Source: Micromussa lordhowensis (Eukaryota; Cnidaria; Anthozoa; Scleractinia; Lobophylliidae). From it: a stretch of DNA of 64,000 nucleotides. The notes below the pieces were generated by a model that saw only the letters and a program-made list of their open reading frames with translations, searched no databases and was not told the DNA's origin. A program made the translations under genes and the position numbers. Of this stretch, positions 1 through 11,915 are shown piece after piece; positions within the stretch are counted from its first letter, which is position 1; each line of letters starts with the position of its first letter. Location of the stretch: contig OZ026609.1 in the NCBI GenBank assembly GCA_964020085.1, positions 3,479,028 to 3,543,027 on the forward strand. Direction: 5' to 3'.

Positions 1-3
1 GCG

Positions 4-78
4 TGTTGGATATGAGATCTCTGATGGTAAATAGCCAACGTAGGGCCGAGTTGGCTATAACCAATCTCATATCCAACA
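4..78. repeat. Short palindromic repeat (MITE-like hairpin)
   Basis: The outer arms TGTTGGATATGAGAT (from 4) and its reverse complement (to 78) are perfect. An inner imperfect pair around GCCAAC/GTTGGC extends the hairpin. It resembles the short AT-rich palindromes scattered through this window; no coding capacity and no clear target duplication. Confidence 0.6.
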
Positions 79-1380
79 AGTGCGAATGGAATAATTGTTT
101 TATTAAATTTCAACCTTCGGTTTTGCTAAATTTTATTAAAGTCAAAGAAGTGACCGGAAAGTGATGTGACTTCCTGGCACCAAAACGAAATGATCTCATG
201 ATCACATGATACGTGCACTGCCATGCGAACAGTTGAATGAAAAATCAAAAGCGAAGCAAATTACAGCTGAACTTTACAGTAATCCAGACTTCATTAATCC
301 ATAATTTCTTGTATTTCTTGCGTGGATGGCTCGCCAAATCTGCCTTTTTCATCCATTTTTTTGTCTACGAAACTTGGCTTCACGGGAAAACTTTTATGCT
401 GAGCGACATTTGCCACATTCATTTCTATATATGGTCAAACGCAGGTATAATGGCTGGTAACCGAGATCTAGTGAACCAATCAGAAAGCTAGAATTGCATT
501 ATCCGAGGTTGAGAATTTAATAATCCCTAATATTCAGTGGTTTCAATAAGATTTGAAGTACATGTAGGTGGCTACCTTGAACCAGCACCTGCCAAAGTAA
601 TATGAGAAGCCCAGTAGAATTTTTCTATGGAAAATTGTTAAAAGTTAAATATACCCGCCAGAGCTCCAGCATGTGCCGGGTCCTATTGAAAGCACTGATA
701 TTATGTTTGTATGCATGCATGTCTGTACGTTTTTCCCATTTTTCATTGTTGCAGTTGTAAACAGCAGGTTTGCATGTTTACTAATGAGGATTTCTCAGTC
801 CCCTTTGTAACATTTATAAATAAAGAAGCACAGAAAAAGAAAAAAGTAATCAAAGAAAAACAAAGACCTTAATTAGTTGGTAAGTAACTAGTTCCGGGTT
901 ACAGATAAGTTTTCAAGGCAGTGGGTCAATAAGGAATTCCAACGGCTGAATTCCTTTTGCTCCCACCAAAACTTTATAAATTTTCTATTATTTTGTTTGG
1001 TCATGTACTGTAGCTGACCTTGTCGAGGTTTTGATGTGATACTCTTACTTAGCACTTAGTCACTGATAAGGCCTCGCACATTTTCAAGCACCTACAGAAT
1101 TCTGAACACTGTCGCGCTTTGTGTTCAGTGGACTGTTTTCACATTTTAGATCACGCCTCCACGAGTTTCCAACTCAAGATAAAAGAGGCATTTCACATTC
1201 AAAGAGAAAAACCTTCCTTGAATCAACAAGTACATCATACTAATCTTAAACTATCCTTTTAATTCTCACTTTGTCACGTTCCATTTACATTCCGTTGTTA
1301 CTAGCATAATTATCGTTTTTTCCTATTTATAAATTCAACTTGTAACGCTTTGAACATTAATTAACTGAAGATGACAGAAG

Positions 1381-1414
<34 letters not shown>

Positions 1415-1778
1415 GTTGTCGTTTTCTTTAAAATACTCTTACTTATGTGGAACACTGAAGTAGTCAATCTGGGTGTATTTGTCACAAGTCTCAACTCTAA
1501 AATAATAATTCCATGCCCCCATCCGCCATTTCTCTTGCTGTTGCTACAATTGATTTTTTTATGGTGAGTAAAATTGGTGTGCAGAAAGTGATTGCTCGAT
1601 AGCCATACATGCAATAAATACATAACTGCAGTTTAATTACCCTCTATTTTTCAATCAAATATTTGCATTTTTCATTTAATGCATATAGGGTCAAATAAAT
1701 ATTTCAGTTCCGATGTTTAGCATTAAATTGCTTCTGTTGTCATAAGATTCGATGGTGTATATACATTTGATTAGGCTC
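79..1778. other. AT-rich intergenic stretch, nothing recognised
   Basis: Only short open frames with no coding-like composition, no splice-consistent exons and no recognisable RNA gene. I see nothing that I can assign here. Confidence 0.5.
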
Positions 1779-2206
1779 TTAGGCCCTCCACAGACTAGGG
1801 ATTTAGTTGTATACAACTATTTGTGATGACAACTAAAAATTATCGATAACTAAAAAAGTCCGATAAAGGGATTCCACACACTGGCGCTCAAATACTGATT
1901 TAGCAACCGATACGCAGGGAGGTTGGGCACTAACAGCTTACTACGCATGTGCTTACTACGCATATGCCAGCGGGGAAAGCCGCTGACACAATAGTGCGGA
2001 GATCTAAAAGTAGTTGACAACTGAAACAAAATTTTTCACACACTAGAAAAACCCCAAAAAAATGAAGCTGTGGACAACTATTAGTTGTTGACAACTAATA
2101 ATTTGGGGAACCTGAAGTTGTCGACACTGTGCCACAGACTACATTTTTTAGTTGTCGATCACAAATAGCTGTCGATAACTAAATCCCTAGTCTGTGGAGG
2201 GCCTTA
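1779..2206. mobile_element. Non-autonomous PIF/Harbinger-like MITE with TTA duplication
   Basis: The ends read GGCCCTCCACAGACTAGGGA from 1782 and the exact complement up to 2203, flanked on both sides by TTA. A 3-bp TTA/TAA duplication with GG-starting ends is the usual signature of PIF/Harbinger elements. Internally the motif TAGTTGT(C)GA recurs several times in both orientations; there is no transposase frame. Confidence 0.7.
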
Positions 2207-2638
2207 TATTACTATTTTAATATCCTTATATGTAGCACTTGATAATGTGAAATATAGCATCTTTTTTAGCAAATTTGTAAAATAGTTCTCAGTATAATTT
2301 TTACACTCATGATTATGTACATAATTGCATAATCTTAACCTGAGTTGTTTTAGTGTGTGTAAAATCATAAAGGCGTGCATTGTCCTTTAATTTATCAAAA
2401 TTATAAAAAAATCCACAAGGTATATTGGCCACAAGTACAACAATGATCGAGACATTGAGTGGCTTAGCTATCAGCAATTTGAAGTCAAATGTTGAACAAT
2501 GGTAAGGTCTTTCGGCTCATTTGCTCATTCCATTAGACTTCTTAGCTTTCATTGTCATCTCTGTTGTACACTAGCCACGTGTACTTTTTTAGCCACACGT
2601 CGAATCATTTTTGTCTTTGGAACTGGGAAGAGTTATTG
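2207..2638. other. Spacer between MITE and Kolobok-like element
   Basis: AT-rich sequence with no recognisable feature. Confidence 0.4.
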
Positions 2639-2642
2639 TTAA

Positions 2643-2670
2643 AGGCCCATTTTCAACCGAGATCCTTTGC
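2643..2670 (+). repeat. Left terminal inverted repeat of the TTAA element
   Basis: 28 bp beginning AGGCCCATTTTCAACCGAG; pairs with 19106-19133 with one mismatch. Confidence 0.9.
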
Positions 2671-5353
2671 GCGCCCGGATCATTTTTCATATATGAAAAA
2701 TACGCCATTTTTGTTGTAGTTGTGAAATCGCTTTTGTATCTTGTTCCATCTTGCTAGTTAGTGCTTTCAAACTTCCATCTTGAATTGTGTGAGAACAACA
2801 AAATATCGCAGTATCCATACCAGTAAATAGTTTTTAATTCTTACATGTAAGACGGTGAAAAACGTTATTTGAAAAGTTGATGCCGCCGAAGAAGCGGTCA
2901 AGAGGAAGGCCGCGTCTGCCCGGCTCGGCAAAGGTTATTCGACTTCGAGAGTCCGTGTATGACTTATGGAGGGCAAGGAAAACAACCATGGGTTTCGGCA
3001 ACACTACAGACAGTGCTTTTGCAGAAATATTATTGCATTGTTCCTACAATGGTACTAGAGACTCCGGGGAGATGGTTTCGAGGTGAGAACATTTGACTGA
3101 TTTTTACTTGAGATCCTGAGATATGTATGTAAGCGGTCTCATTTGTCTAAGTCATTATTCTATAATTGAAATGCGTAAAGTAAATCAGTTTTAGCCAATA
3201 TTGATCATTTGTTTATATTTTATTTAGTGTGGAAGGCGAACAACTTCCTTCAACATCAGGTATATACATGTAAGCTTTGTACAAGTTTTATACACAGACT
3301 CGATTTATGATTTTTCAGTCTCAAATATTTACTGTGTTCTTCACCAAATCTATGTTTTTCTTTTTAATAGTGTTTGTGAATGACTATAGCAGTGGCCTTC
3401 CAGCTATGTCCACTCCAATTCGTGCAGACGGCCCTGTTCCCAGATTGCTTCTCCTTCAAAACAGTTTTGGAACGTCAAGTGCAGTCTCTGACAGGTACTA
3501 TTTTTGATGGAAAAAATGTCAGTTATTAAAAGCATTTGGCACAGGGTTTTTAAAATTTGTATATATATTTTTAGTATTTCTTACTGCATATTTATGCTGA
3601 ATAGCTTTTGCTACTGTAATATTATTATTGAAGATAATGTGATGGGTGATTCAAAAAAACCTAATTTGTGTTCAGTAATGGACCTTTTTGGTGGTTGATT
3701 CCAGAAATTAGTGCATACAAAAAATGGTGCAAACATGTAGGATAATTATTTTTTATATGGCTGCAGCCTGCAGGTATTTACACTTGATTGTTTTATTGTA
3801 TTCAAGTTTTGTTGATATCACTGGAGATCCAGAGAAATCAAGGTTGGAGGTGTTTGCACAAGCCAATAACAGTTTGGCAGGGAATCCATTTTCTGTTCTT
3901 AGTCCTGATGAAAATGACAGTGCAGACAGCAACAATGCAAGTGAAGCAGCTGAAAGTGCCCTTGCCATCTCAGCTTTGGACAACCACCAATTTCCAGAGC
4001 TGGAACAAAGGTATGCTCACATGTAGCTATACTGTATCCCCTCAGTGTATATACCTTTTTATCTCTGGGAAATGTTGACTTCCCATGAGCATGCTCTAGT
4101 AAGTGTTGTATGGTGATGAAAGAACCTAAAAATATGTTAACACTGTTTGTATGTGGCTAGACAGGGGAGGGGAGGGGGGGTGAGGGGTGACCTCGAACAA
4201 ATGCTCCTTGAGCAAAATCATGTGCAAATAACAGTCCTGATCCTCATGGGGACACTCCCAAAATACTCAAACTTATGAATTTTAACATCCTGTACCTGTA
4301 GCATGAGTGTCATTCTTGAAGAACTCCATGAGAGTGACATGTCCAGTGAAGAGGATGTGGAAGAACACAGTGACCTTGACGAGTGGAATTTAGGTGAAAA
4401 TGAAGCTTATAAGACTACTGATGGCACTCAACATTTTAATGAAGCTAGGTATGTGATGTTTGGTTATGTCATATGTATAAACTGGAACAAATACCTCTTG
4501 TGTACAGACTATACGCAACTGTACAGACAGTTATAAAATTCATTAATAATTCATGAAGGTGCAAACCAATCCCAGCACAGTATTCAGATCACATGTACAC
4601 AACTGTAAACCCCAATACAAATCAATCAATTATTAAACAGTAGAATTAACTGTTGATACAAACCCCTGCTCAGCTAATTAGTATTCATTAACTTTTGACA
4701 CAGATCTCTACTCAATACTTTGCATTCAATTTAATGTATTCATTTCACAAGCAGGATAAAATATTCGCGTGCGATCTGTATGAACGTTTACAATAACTCG
4801 CCTATCCATTGTAAACGCCCATCCCCATCCCCGCTCATATTTTATCTACTACTATCTACTATCTATTTTGTCATAATTATTACACATAAATTTCTTATAG
4901 GCACTTCATGTTAAAATGAACCACTATCATTGTCAGATGTTTTATTGTTTATTTCAGTGAATTTATTTTCATGAATGAAATATTTATTTGTTGCTTATTT
5001 ACAGCATGGACATCAGCTCTGAGGAAGATGAGAGGACACTGACAATGATTGATCCTCTATATAGTGAGAGTTTTGTCAGTAGCCAATCCACTGAGGATGA
5101 GTATGTAGCTGGTGATGAGGCTGGTCCACAGCCAGAGGAGCAGGTGGGTGAAGGCTCAAAGTCAGCAGAGAACAACAAAGACGAAATCTTGAAAAAGCTA
5201 GAAGAAGCATTTTCTCAGTTGACTGATGTGAAAGACCTCAAGGCATACCTTGCTTTACACTCGCGCATGAGGGTGATTGTTTCCATCAATAAGTTGCTTG
5301 AACTATCCACAGACACATGTGCTTTAGAAATTGGAGGGAAAGTTTGTGGAGAA

Positions 5354-5722
5354 TATGCCTGCCCATATGTAGCAATATTTAATCCTTGTTGATTTATATT
5401 TGATTTTAACTTCTTTGCTTTTAAATTTAAACTTCATGTCCAAAATGTATTTAAATTTAAACCAAATTTCTTATTTAAACTTTTTAAACTTATTTAATTT
5501 AAATTTATTTATTTAATCTTGTTTTCCATTTAAATTTAAACTCTCAAAATATCATTTAAACTTGCGAATTTGTATTTGATTTAAACTGCGAAATTTTATT
5601 TAATCATTTTTATTCATTTAAATTTAAACTTTGAAAATAGCATTTAAACTTGCGAATTTGTATTTGATTTAAACTGCGAAATTTCATTTAATCTTCCTGG
5701 GGCGAGCTCGGCCAACTTCACG
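5354..5722 (+). repeat. Left long inverted arm of the IS3EU-like element
   Basis: AT-rich arm matching 11548-11915 in inverse orientation. It contains two direct copies of a block beginning TTTAAACTTGCGAATTTG (about 5561 and 5643). It ends in the GC-richer stretch GGCGAGCTCGGCCAACTTC just upstream of the HECT start codon, so it probably includes a promoter. Confidence 0.85.
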
Positions 5723-5789
5723 TTATCAGGTGACATGTCATCGGTGGCCATTTTGTTTTGTTTTGGCGCGATTCATATCAGCGCTAAAT

Positions 5790-8103
5790 ATGGACGAAAG
5801 TACCAAAGGACGAGTGTCCGAACTACTGAGCGAGGCTTCAAGGCTTTTGTCTTCTCCCTCCTCCAGTACATCGAACCCTGCTACGAATTCCAGTCGTTCA
5901 ACAGCGTTTCCGCAGCCGGCCATCAATGAAACTCTCCGCCGAGCTGAGGGGATGCTTCGCGAAAGTGCTTCCGCCGGCCTATGCAGACGATTGAACAGAC
6001 AAGAACGTTTGAGAGCGGCATCTGGCCCTTACCAGCGTAACAACACAGCTAAGAAAACGGTGAAAAAAGAAAAGAAGGCTTTGGAATATGCTTTGTTACG
6101 TTGCTGGGACTCAGATGACCAGGAGGAGCTTCACCATCTAAAATGGGACTCTATCATTGCAAACGGCATGCTGGCGTTAGAAGAATGTGCGGACGAAACC
6201 ACCATACGGAAAGCAGTGAAGGATTCTTTAACGACTAAATTTCCTTTACTTGGCGTTAATGATTTTGAATTTGTAAAAGTCCGCCACAAAGCAATTTCCA
6301 CTCTTCAGCTGGGACCGGGAACTGAGTACAACTATTCTGTTGTGAAAAAGATGGCAGGTCAAGGACTGGTATATCTGAAAATAAAGCAAGGGTTTGAGTT
6401 TGTCTACAATGGGGAACCAGAAAGCGATGACGATCTTTTGAAGTCAACGTTTGACAGCACATGTAGTGCAACCGATGCTGCCGCAGAAAATGAGATTGCT
6501 GATGTTGAAGATAATCATCATGTTGAAAATCAGGATTTGTTGGAGAGTGGAGATGTAAGTCCACCCTCAAAAACAGATGAGCTGATTGCAGAAATTCACA
6601 AGCAAGGCATGATTGATCCTGTAGAGATTTTACGTTTCTTGCAAAAAGAGCTTTTGCAAGGGCGTAATTTGGATGTGACAAGTGAATATGAATTAATGGA
6701 AGGGGAAACCAACTACATTTGCATAGACAGACATGACATTGTAAAGACCACTTTCACAGAGCTTGCATCCATAGAGAATTTCCATATTACTTTTGAGGTG
6801 GATTTTATGGGAGAGAAAGCAAGGGATCTTGGTGGGCCACGCAAAGAATGGATCCGCCTCATGAATTTGGCAATCAAAGAGAAGTATTTTGACCGCGGCC
6901 TCAGAGAACACCTTTCTGATGATTATTTTTATGTGGGCATCATGATGGGTATTGCTCTCCTGCAAAATGGACAGTTACCAACTTTCCTACCAATCAATGT
7001 CATTGAAGAATTGGTGACATCAACGAATGACTGTTGCATTGTCAATTTGCAACGAGGATTGGATGTGTTTGGGTTTTTCAAGATCTTCCAGAAGGTGCCA
7101 GTATTACTTCATCTAGTAAGGCCCACAACACACAAGCTTGCTGCAAGAATGCTTCTCAATTTATTGTCCCCTAAATTCTCTGAAGAGGGATCCACATGTT
7201 ACCTAAGAGAAAAGCAAGTGTATGCTTTATTTGTGAAATATGTACGAGAAGTTTCGAGTGGCCGAAGAGATGGAATCACTTTGAGTAATGTTCTGGTCTT
7301 TGTTACTGGAGCTTCAGAGGAGCCAGTCCTGGGATTTGTCCTGCAGCCCTCTATTAAATTTGCTTTATGTGAAGAATCCAGCAAGGTACATGTCAATATA
7401 CCTAGTAACAATGCTTTTAATGTTAAAATTGTGCTGCTTGTTGATTATGGAGCTATTAATTTTTTTTAACGTACATGTACTCTGGATTATTACTCTTAGA
7501 ATTGAACAGTGAATTGAACATTTGTTGTAAACTTTGGTTGTAAAGATTATTTAATGTTCATGATATCATACTCTTCTTAAGCTAAGCATATCATGTGAAC
7601 TTTACCAGGGATAGAGCAGACTCTGCTATGCTATTGTTAATAGCTACATGTATTTGTTGTGTACATAACTCATACATGCACCACTGAATTCTGCCCTCAC
7701 AATTTAGTATTCAACAATTTTTGTTTTGGCAGGGAGGGAGGAAGGGGGGCTGAAAGCTACTAGGTAGTAAAATTAGCACTAGGTATTGGGCTTAATGTTT
7801 TGGTACGACAGTCCATTGTTAACTGTTGTGTGGTGTTTTTGTGTCAGAACTGTATATCTGGAATATTTGCCATGCATTGTACTCAAGGGAATAGTTTTTA
7901 ATCATGTGTACACTGTACTTGATGTTTTCCAGGGTGCAGACTCATCAGAGAGTATTCCCTATGGGTACCTTCCAACAGCACATACCTGCAGCAATGTTTT
8001 AGTTTTGCCTATAGGTTTTCTGACGTCCCCTTTGCCAGAGGAACAAGGCCTTTTTCAGGTTTATGATCTTGCCTTTGCAAATGCTCATTTTGGAACAATG
8101 TAA
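5790..8103 (+). CDS. Transposon-borne HECT-type E3 ubiquitin ligase (G2E3-like)
   Basis: Two exons, 5790-7385 and 7933-8103, joined in phase 0 by a GT-AG intron, give 588 residues. Residues 1-300 are low-complexity and acidic with no domain I recognise. From about residue 312 the sequence is HECT-like: N-lobe core FEVDFMGEKARDLGGPRKEW (from 335), and the C-lobe ends with LPTAHTCSN, whose Cys551 sits where HECT ligases carry their catalytic thioester cysteine. Reading straight through the intron stops at 7469 and loses this cysteine, so splicing matters. HECT enzymes take ubiquitin from an E2 onto the cysteine and pass it to a substrate. Similar cnidarian and fish proteins are often labelled G2/M-phase-specific E3 ligase-like. 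Lying inside the transposon arms and convergent with the integrase, it is cargo or an accessory factor. The substrate is unknown. I chose the ATG at 5790 because upstream in-frame sequence lacks an ATG. Confidence 0.8.
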
Positions 8104-9895
8104 TATCACACTACTACATTAATATACAACGAAAGAGTTGCTTTGTACTTTGAATAGTCTAAAGAAATATGGCTAAGTAATAATGTCAATTACTTCGAAG
8201 TTAGGTTGAAAGCTTCATTCAGTGGCATGCCTAAGTTGATATTCGCTTTGCAAACAGATTATGCCACTTTGTTGTGTACCAATAAGTGACTTGTCTTTGG
8301 TAGGTGGGTAGGTTTGGTTTGGTATCAATACTGGTTCCCCTGCCTGAACCACTCTCAGTCACAGTTGGATGACTGTATTGGATATTTTCAAATTTGTATA
8401 CTTCCAAAACCATAGTGAAAATACTTTTTCACCAAAATGGTCTTTAGAATTTGTGATTTGGAAAAGGAGCCACTGTCCACCCCAACTATAGCCTTGTAGC
8501 AATGCCACCTTTGTGGAAATTGTTGGATTTAATCCTATTTTCACTGTTACAGTTACTGTAATGACATTTGTATTTCGGTCAGTTAAATTTTCAACCATTT
8601 TCAAGTCAAACTCAGATTAGTTACATAAAGATGTTCATTTTATACATAATTTTGTTCTAATTTTTGCAAAGAATGTAATTAAATAATTATTACAGTCTCA
8701 ATTGATTGAATTCCTGTTGATGAAAAAAATGAGTAAATAATTTACAGTTGCTGGGAAAACATATTTTGGACAACTTGTCTAAGTAGTATTGTACTGTATG
8801 TTTGATTCCTTAGTGTATTGCAAAAGTTTGTAAACAATTACATTACAATGATTGTGCAATAGGCTACATGTATTCGATATATTGATATCCTCACATGGTT
8901 ACAAGTCTCTTTTGGGAATAGTGAGATTGGAGAAACTTACAAAATTGGCAGCCCTAACCCGAAAGTCTCACATCTACAGTGTATGTCAAAATATTGATAT
9001 ATGGAATGTAGCCCATTTAAGTTCAAGTTTGTGTTGGAGTTGCTGTAATAAAAAGAAAATTGTTGAAGCCAACAAAATGACAATGTATTACTGAAATTAT
9101 TCATTGCATTGCATTCATGTTATCATGTATGGGACATACATGTATGATGATCTCTTGTGTTAAGGCATTATTAATGGTTTACTTGGATGAATCATTTTAT
9201 GTTTCACAAAATACAAAGAAATGTACTCGAATTAGTGTCTAGGGTGCTCTATGAATTTTTTTTGAGCAAGAGAAGAAAAGGGGAATGCCAATTCAAAGGT
9301 AGAGTCATCACCACTGCCTTTTTAACTTAAAACTACATGGAATAAACCAATTTCCAGTTTATCTCTTGTTTTAATTCCTTTTAAAATTAATCCAACATTT
9401 ACACTTGTGAATCACTCAAATGACCTGTTCATTTGTTGAACATTACATTCAATTTCTTTGAAAGTATGACGGAAATTTTCTTAAACAAGCAACTGCTACT
9501 TATCAGTGTCAAAATAGGGTAGTTATGTCACTAGCTACCAAACATTTGTTTTACATAGTTAAAAAAGGAATATGAAAAATGCTATTTCATGCCTGGGCTC
9601 TATTTAACAGTATATTACAGAGATTTCTACTTCTATCATATTCCAGTCTGCTAGCAATGTTAAAACACTGAATGATTTCACTGGTATCACAAAATCATAA
9701 CATTGGATGACTAGCTTATACTAGCAAATGAATTGATTGACAAAGTATAAAGTAATTGAAATCATGGTACTTATTTCTTTCCTTCATGTCTGCTACATAC
9801 ATGTATTTTGTTCAGAGTTTCTTTGTTGACAATTATTATGTTCTACTCTTTTATTGGTTACAATAGCCTCCAGCCTGATGGCTGATTATTACGAA
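8104..9895. other. Non-coding centre of the IS3EU-like element
   Basis: AT-rich 3' flanks of two convergent genes. A polyadenylation hexamer AATAAA for the integrase lies on - at 9855-9850, about 40 bp past its stop. No further coding region is supported. Confidence 0.5.
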
Positions 9896-11407
9896 TCACA
9901 GGAATGCTTCAAGTTTTTGGACAACTAGAGTTAGAACTTCGCTGTAAATGTCAAGTCCAGCTTGATTTGATGGTCTGTTGACATTAACCCGAGATAGAAC
10001 AAAATCAGTGATTTCCATGCTGTGAGCCAGTTCAACAGGAGCAACTACAACTCCCTCATCATCTGAATGAGGGCGTGGGCCATCAGGGTCTTCACCATAA
10101 AATTCATCAACCACTGATTCATCAACACCACCACTGGAACTTAATGGATTGTTTTCATTGAGAATTCCATTCAGCCATATCTGATTTGGGGTCCATCCAT
10201 GCTCAGTGGATAGCCTGTGATTATTGAACATGTTTGCAAACTCAGTCAGAGCAGTATTGATTCTTGAAGTAAACACTAGATGTAATGTAAAGATGTGGAT
10301 GGGGTTCTCCACATCCAGAATTCCTGACTGTTCCATGGCATAGAAAGTGAAATAAAAGAAATGACAAACACATCTAAAGACGTCTCTCCAGAGTCTTTCT
10401 ATCCGCTGGTTACTTGTGGATGAGCCAGCAATAAAACTACGCCGTCCCTCCCCCCAGTGGGTAACCATTTCTTCACAAATCAGAACATTCTCCACACCAT
10501 GATCTACGCGAATACGTGATGGCCACAAGCCTCGATTGTCCTTGATAGCATCCTTGAAAAGACCCAAGACTGTATCTGCCAAGTTATTTGTACTGCACCT
10601 TAAAAACATTATTTTTCTAGATTTGCCATCACAACAGCCATGGACCACGAACTTCCATCTTATAAGCGCATGATGCCCATCTATATGCCAAAGAGAATTT
10701 GGCCAGGGTACATAGTACTTCCTTCTTGATACCACTGCGCCCCACCTTAGGGCAGTATTGCGAGGGTCCACTCTGTTTATACCCGCCCTAATTCGGTATC
10801 TCTCCACATGCAAACCAATAGAATGAAAATAGCCTGACATGAACGGCTCACCAGTGGTACGACCATGGCGTGAGATGTAGTCTTTAATAATATCGTCAAT
10901 TCTCTCATCTGAAATGTTGGAAAATTCCTGCAAATCAGAAATTCCATACTCTTGAACACGGCGCATAACAGTCCACCTAGACACTCCAAACATATCCGAT
11001 ATCTTACACCAAGAAAAATTAAGGCCACGCAGTTCTACCAAGACCTCTTTTGGAATATGATAAGCAGGCCTTCCAGGACGTTTTGTATCAACAGTTAGTA
11101 AAGGTAGCTTGCAAGTCATTGTACATTGATTGAAATAAAAATTATTATAGAGACATACAAACTCCTTTTCAACCTCAGAATAAACGTTTTCCAGATCTTT
11201 CCATTTTACCTTATCCTGTTGGTCAAGAGATGAAATATTTCCAATTTCATGCAAGAACTGCACAGTTTTGCCCAGTAAATCCACGTGCAACATCAGTTCA
11301 TTGAGCAAGTTATCACAGTTTCCTCGCCTTTCGTAGGGAAGACCTCCATTTATTTCCTTGGATCTCTCCAACACATATTTCAGAAATGTCTCTACCTCCT
11401 CAGCCAT
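9896..11407 (-). CDS. Integrase-type DD34E transposase (IS3EU-like)
   Basis: Single uninterrupted frame of 503 residues starting at the ATG at 11407. Residues 1-100 are helical and of no known family. A basic linker (TKRPGRPAYHIPKE, about 108-121) is followed by a helix-turn-helix-like segment (WCKISDMFGVSRWTVMRRV, 133-151) that probably binds the element ends. The rve/RNase H-fold core starts near 238: D243 in LWHIDGHHALIRW, D302 in RIRVDHGVEN and E337 in NQRIERLWRD form the catalytic triad with 34 residues between the last two. The HTH-plus-rve order resembles bacterial IS3 transposases. All catalytic residues are present and the frame is open, so the protein could be active. It should cut and join DNA at the element ends, making the 6-bp duplications seen at 5348 and 11916. 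A diverged homologue lies at 59760. Confidence 0.9.
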   Translation of the reverse strand: MAEEVETFLKYVLERSKEINGGLPYERRGNCDNLLNELMLHVDLLGKTVQFLHEIGNISSLDQQDKVKWKDLENVYSEVEKEFVCLYNNFYFNQCTMTCKLPLLTVDTKRPGRPAYHIPKEVLVELRGLNFSWCKISDMFGVSRWTVMRRVQEYGISDLQEFSNISDERIDDIIKDYISRHGRTTGEPFMSGYFHSIGLHVERYRIRAGINRVDPRNTALRWGAVVSRRKYYVPWPNSLWHIDGHHALIRWKFVVHGCCDGKSRKIMFLRCSTNNLADTVLGLFKDAIKDNRGLWPSRIRVDHGVENVLICEEMVTHWGEGRRSFIAGSSTSNQRIERLWRDVFRCVCHFFYFTFYAMEQSGILDVENPIHIFTLHLVFTSRINTALTEFANMFNNHRLSTEHGWTPNQIWLNGILNENNPLSSSGGVDESVVDEFYGEDPDGPRPHSDDEGVVVAPVELAHSMEITDFVLSRVNVNRPSNQAGLDIYSEVLTLVVQKLEAFL

Positions 11408-11547
11408 TTCAGACTTGCTTGTTCAAATGAGTGATCACGAGCTTATTTCCTTTCCAGCAAACCAACGGCAAAATGAACTTAGGCTTAGGAATCGAAGTCG
11501 TTCAGAACTCCCGCCAAACAAAATGGCTGCCATTGTGACCCAGTTAC

Positions 11548-11915
11548 GAGAAGTTGGCCGAGCTCGCCCCAGGAAGATTAAATGAAATTTCGCAGTTTAA
11601 ATCAAATACAAATTCGCAAGTTTAAATGCTATTTTCAAAGTTTAAATTTAAATGAATAAAAATGATTAAATAAAATTTCGCAGTTTAAATCAAATACAAA
11701 TTCGCAAGTTTAAATGATATTTTGAGAGTTTAAATTTAAATGGAAAACAAGATTAAATAAATAAATTTAAATTAAATAAGTTTAAAAAGTTTAAATAAGA
11801 AATTTGGTTTAAATTTAAATACATTTTGGACATGAAGTTTAAATTTAAAAGCAAAGAAGTTAAAATCAAATATAAATCAACAAGGATTAAATATTGCTAC
11901 ATATGGGCAGGCATA
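11548..11915 (-). repeat. Right long inverted arm of the IS3EU-like element
   Basis: Inverse copy of 5354-5722; its inner end lies 141 bp upstream of the integrase start codon at 11407, matching its probable promoter role. Confidence 0.85.

Noticed and set aside
5730..7469. 579-residue HECT protein ending at 7469
   Set aside because: The first 20 codons lack an ATG start, and reading through the intron loses the catalytic-cysteine exon at 7933-8103.
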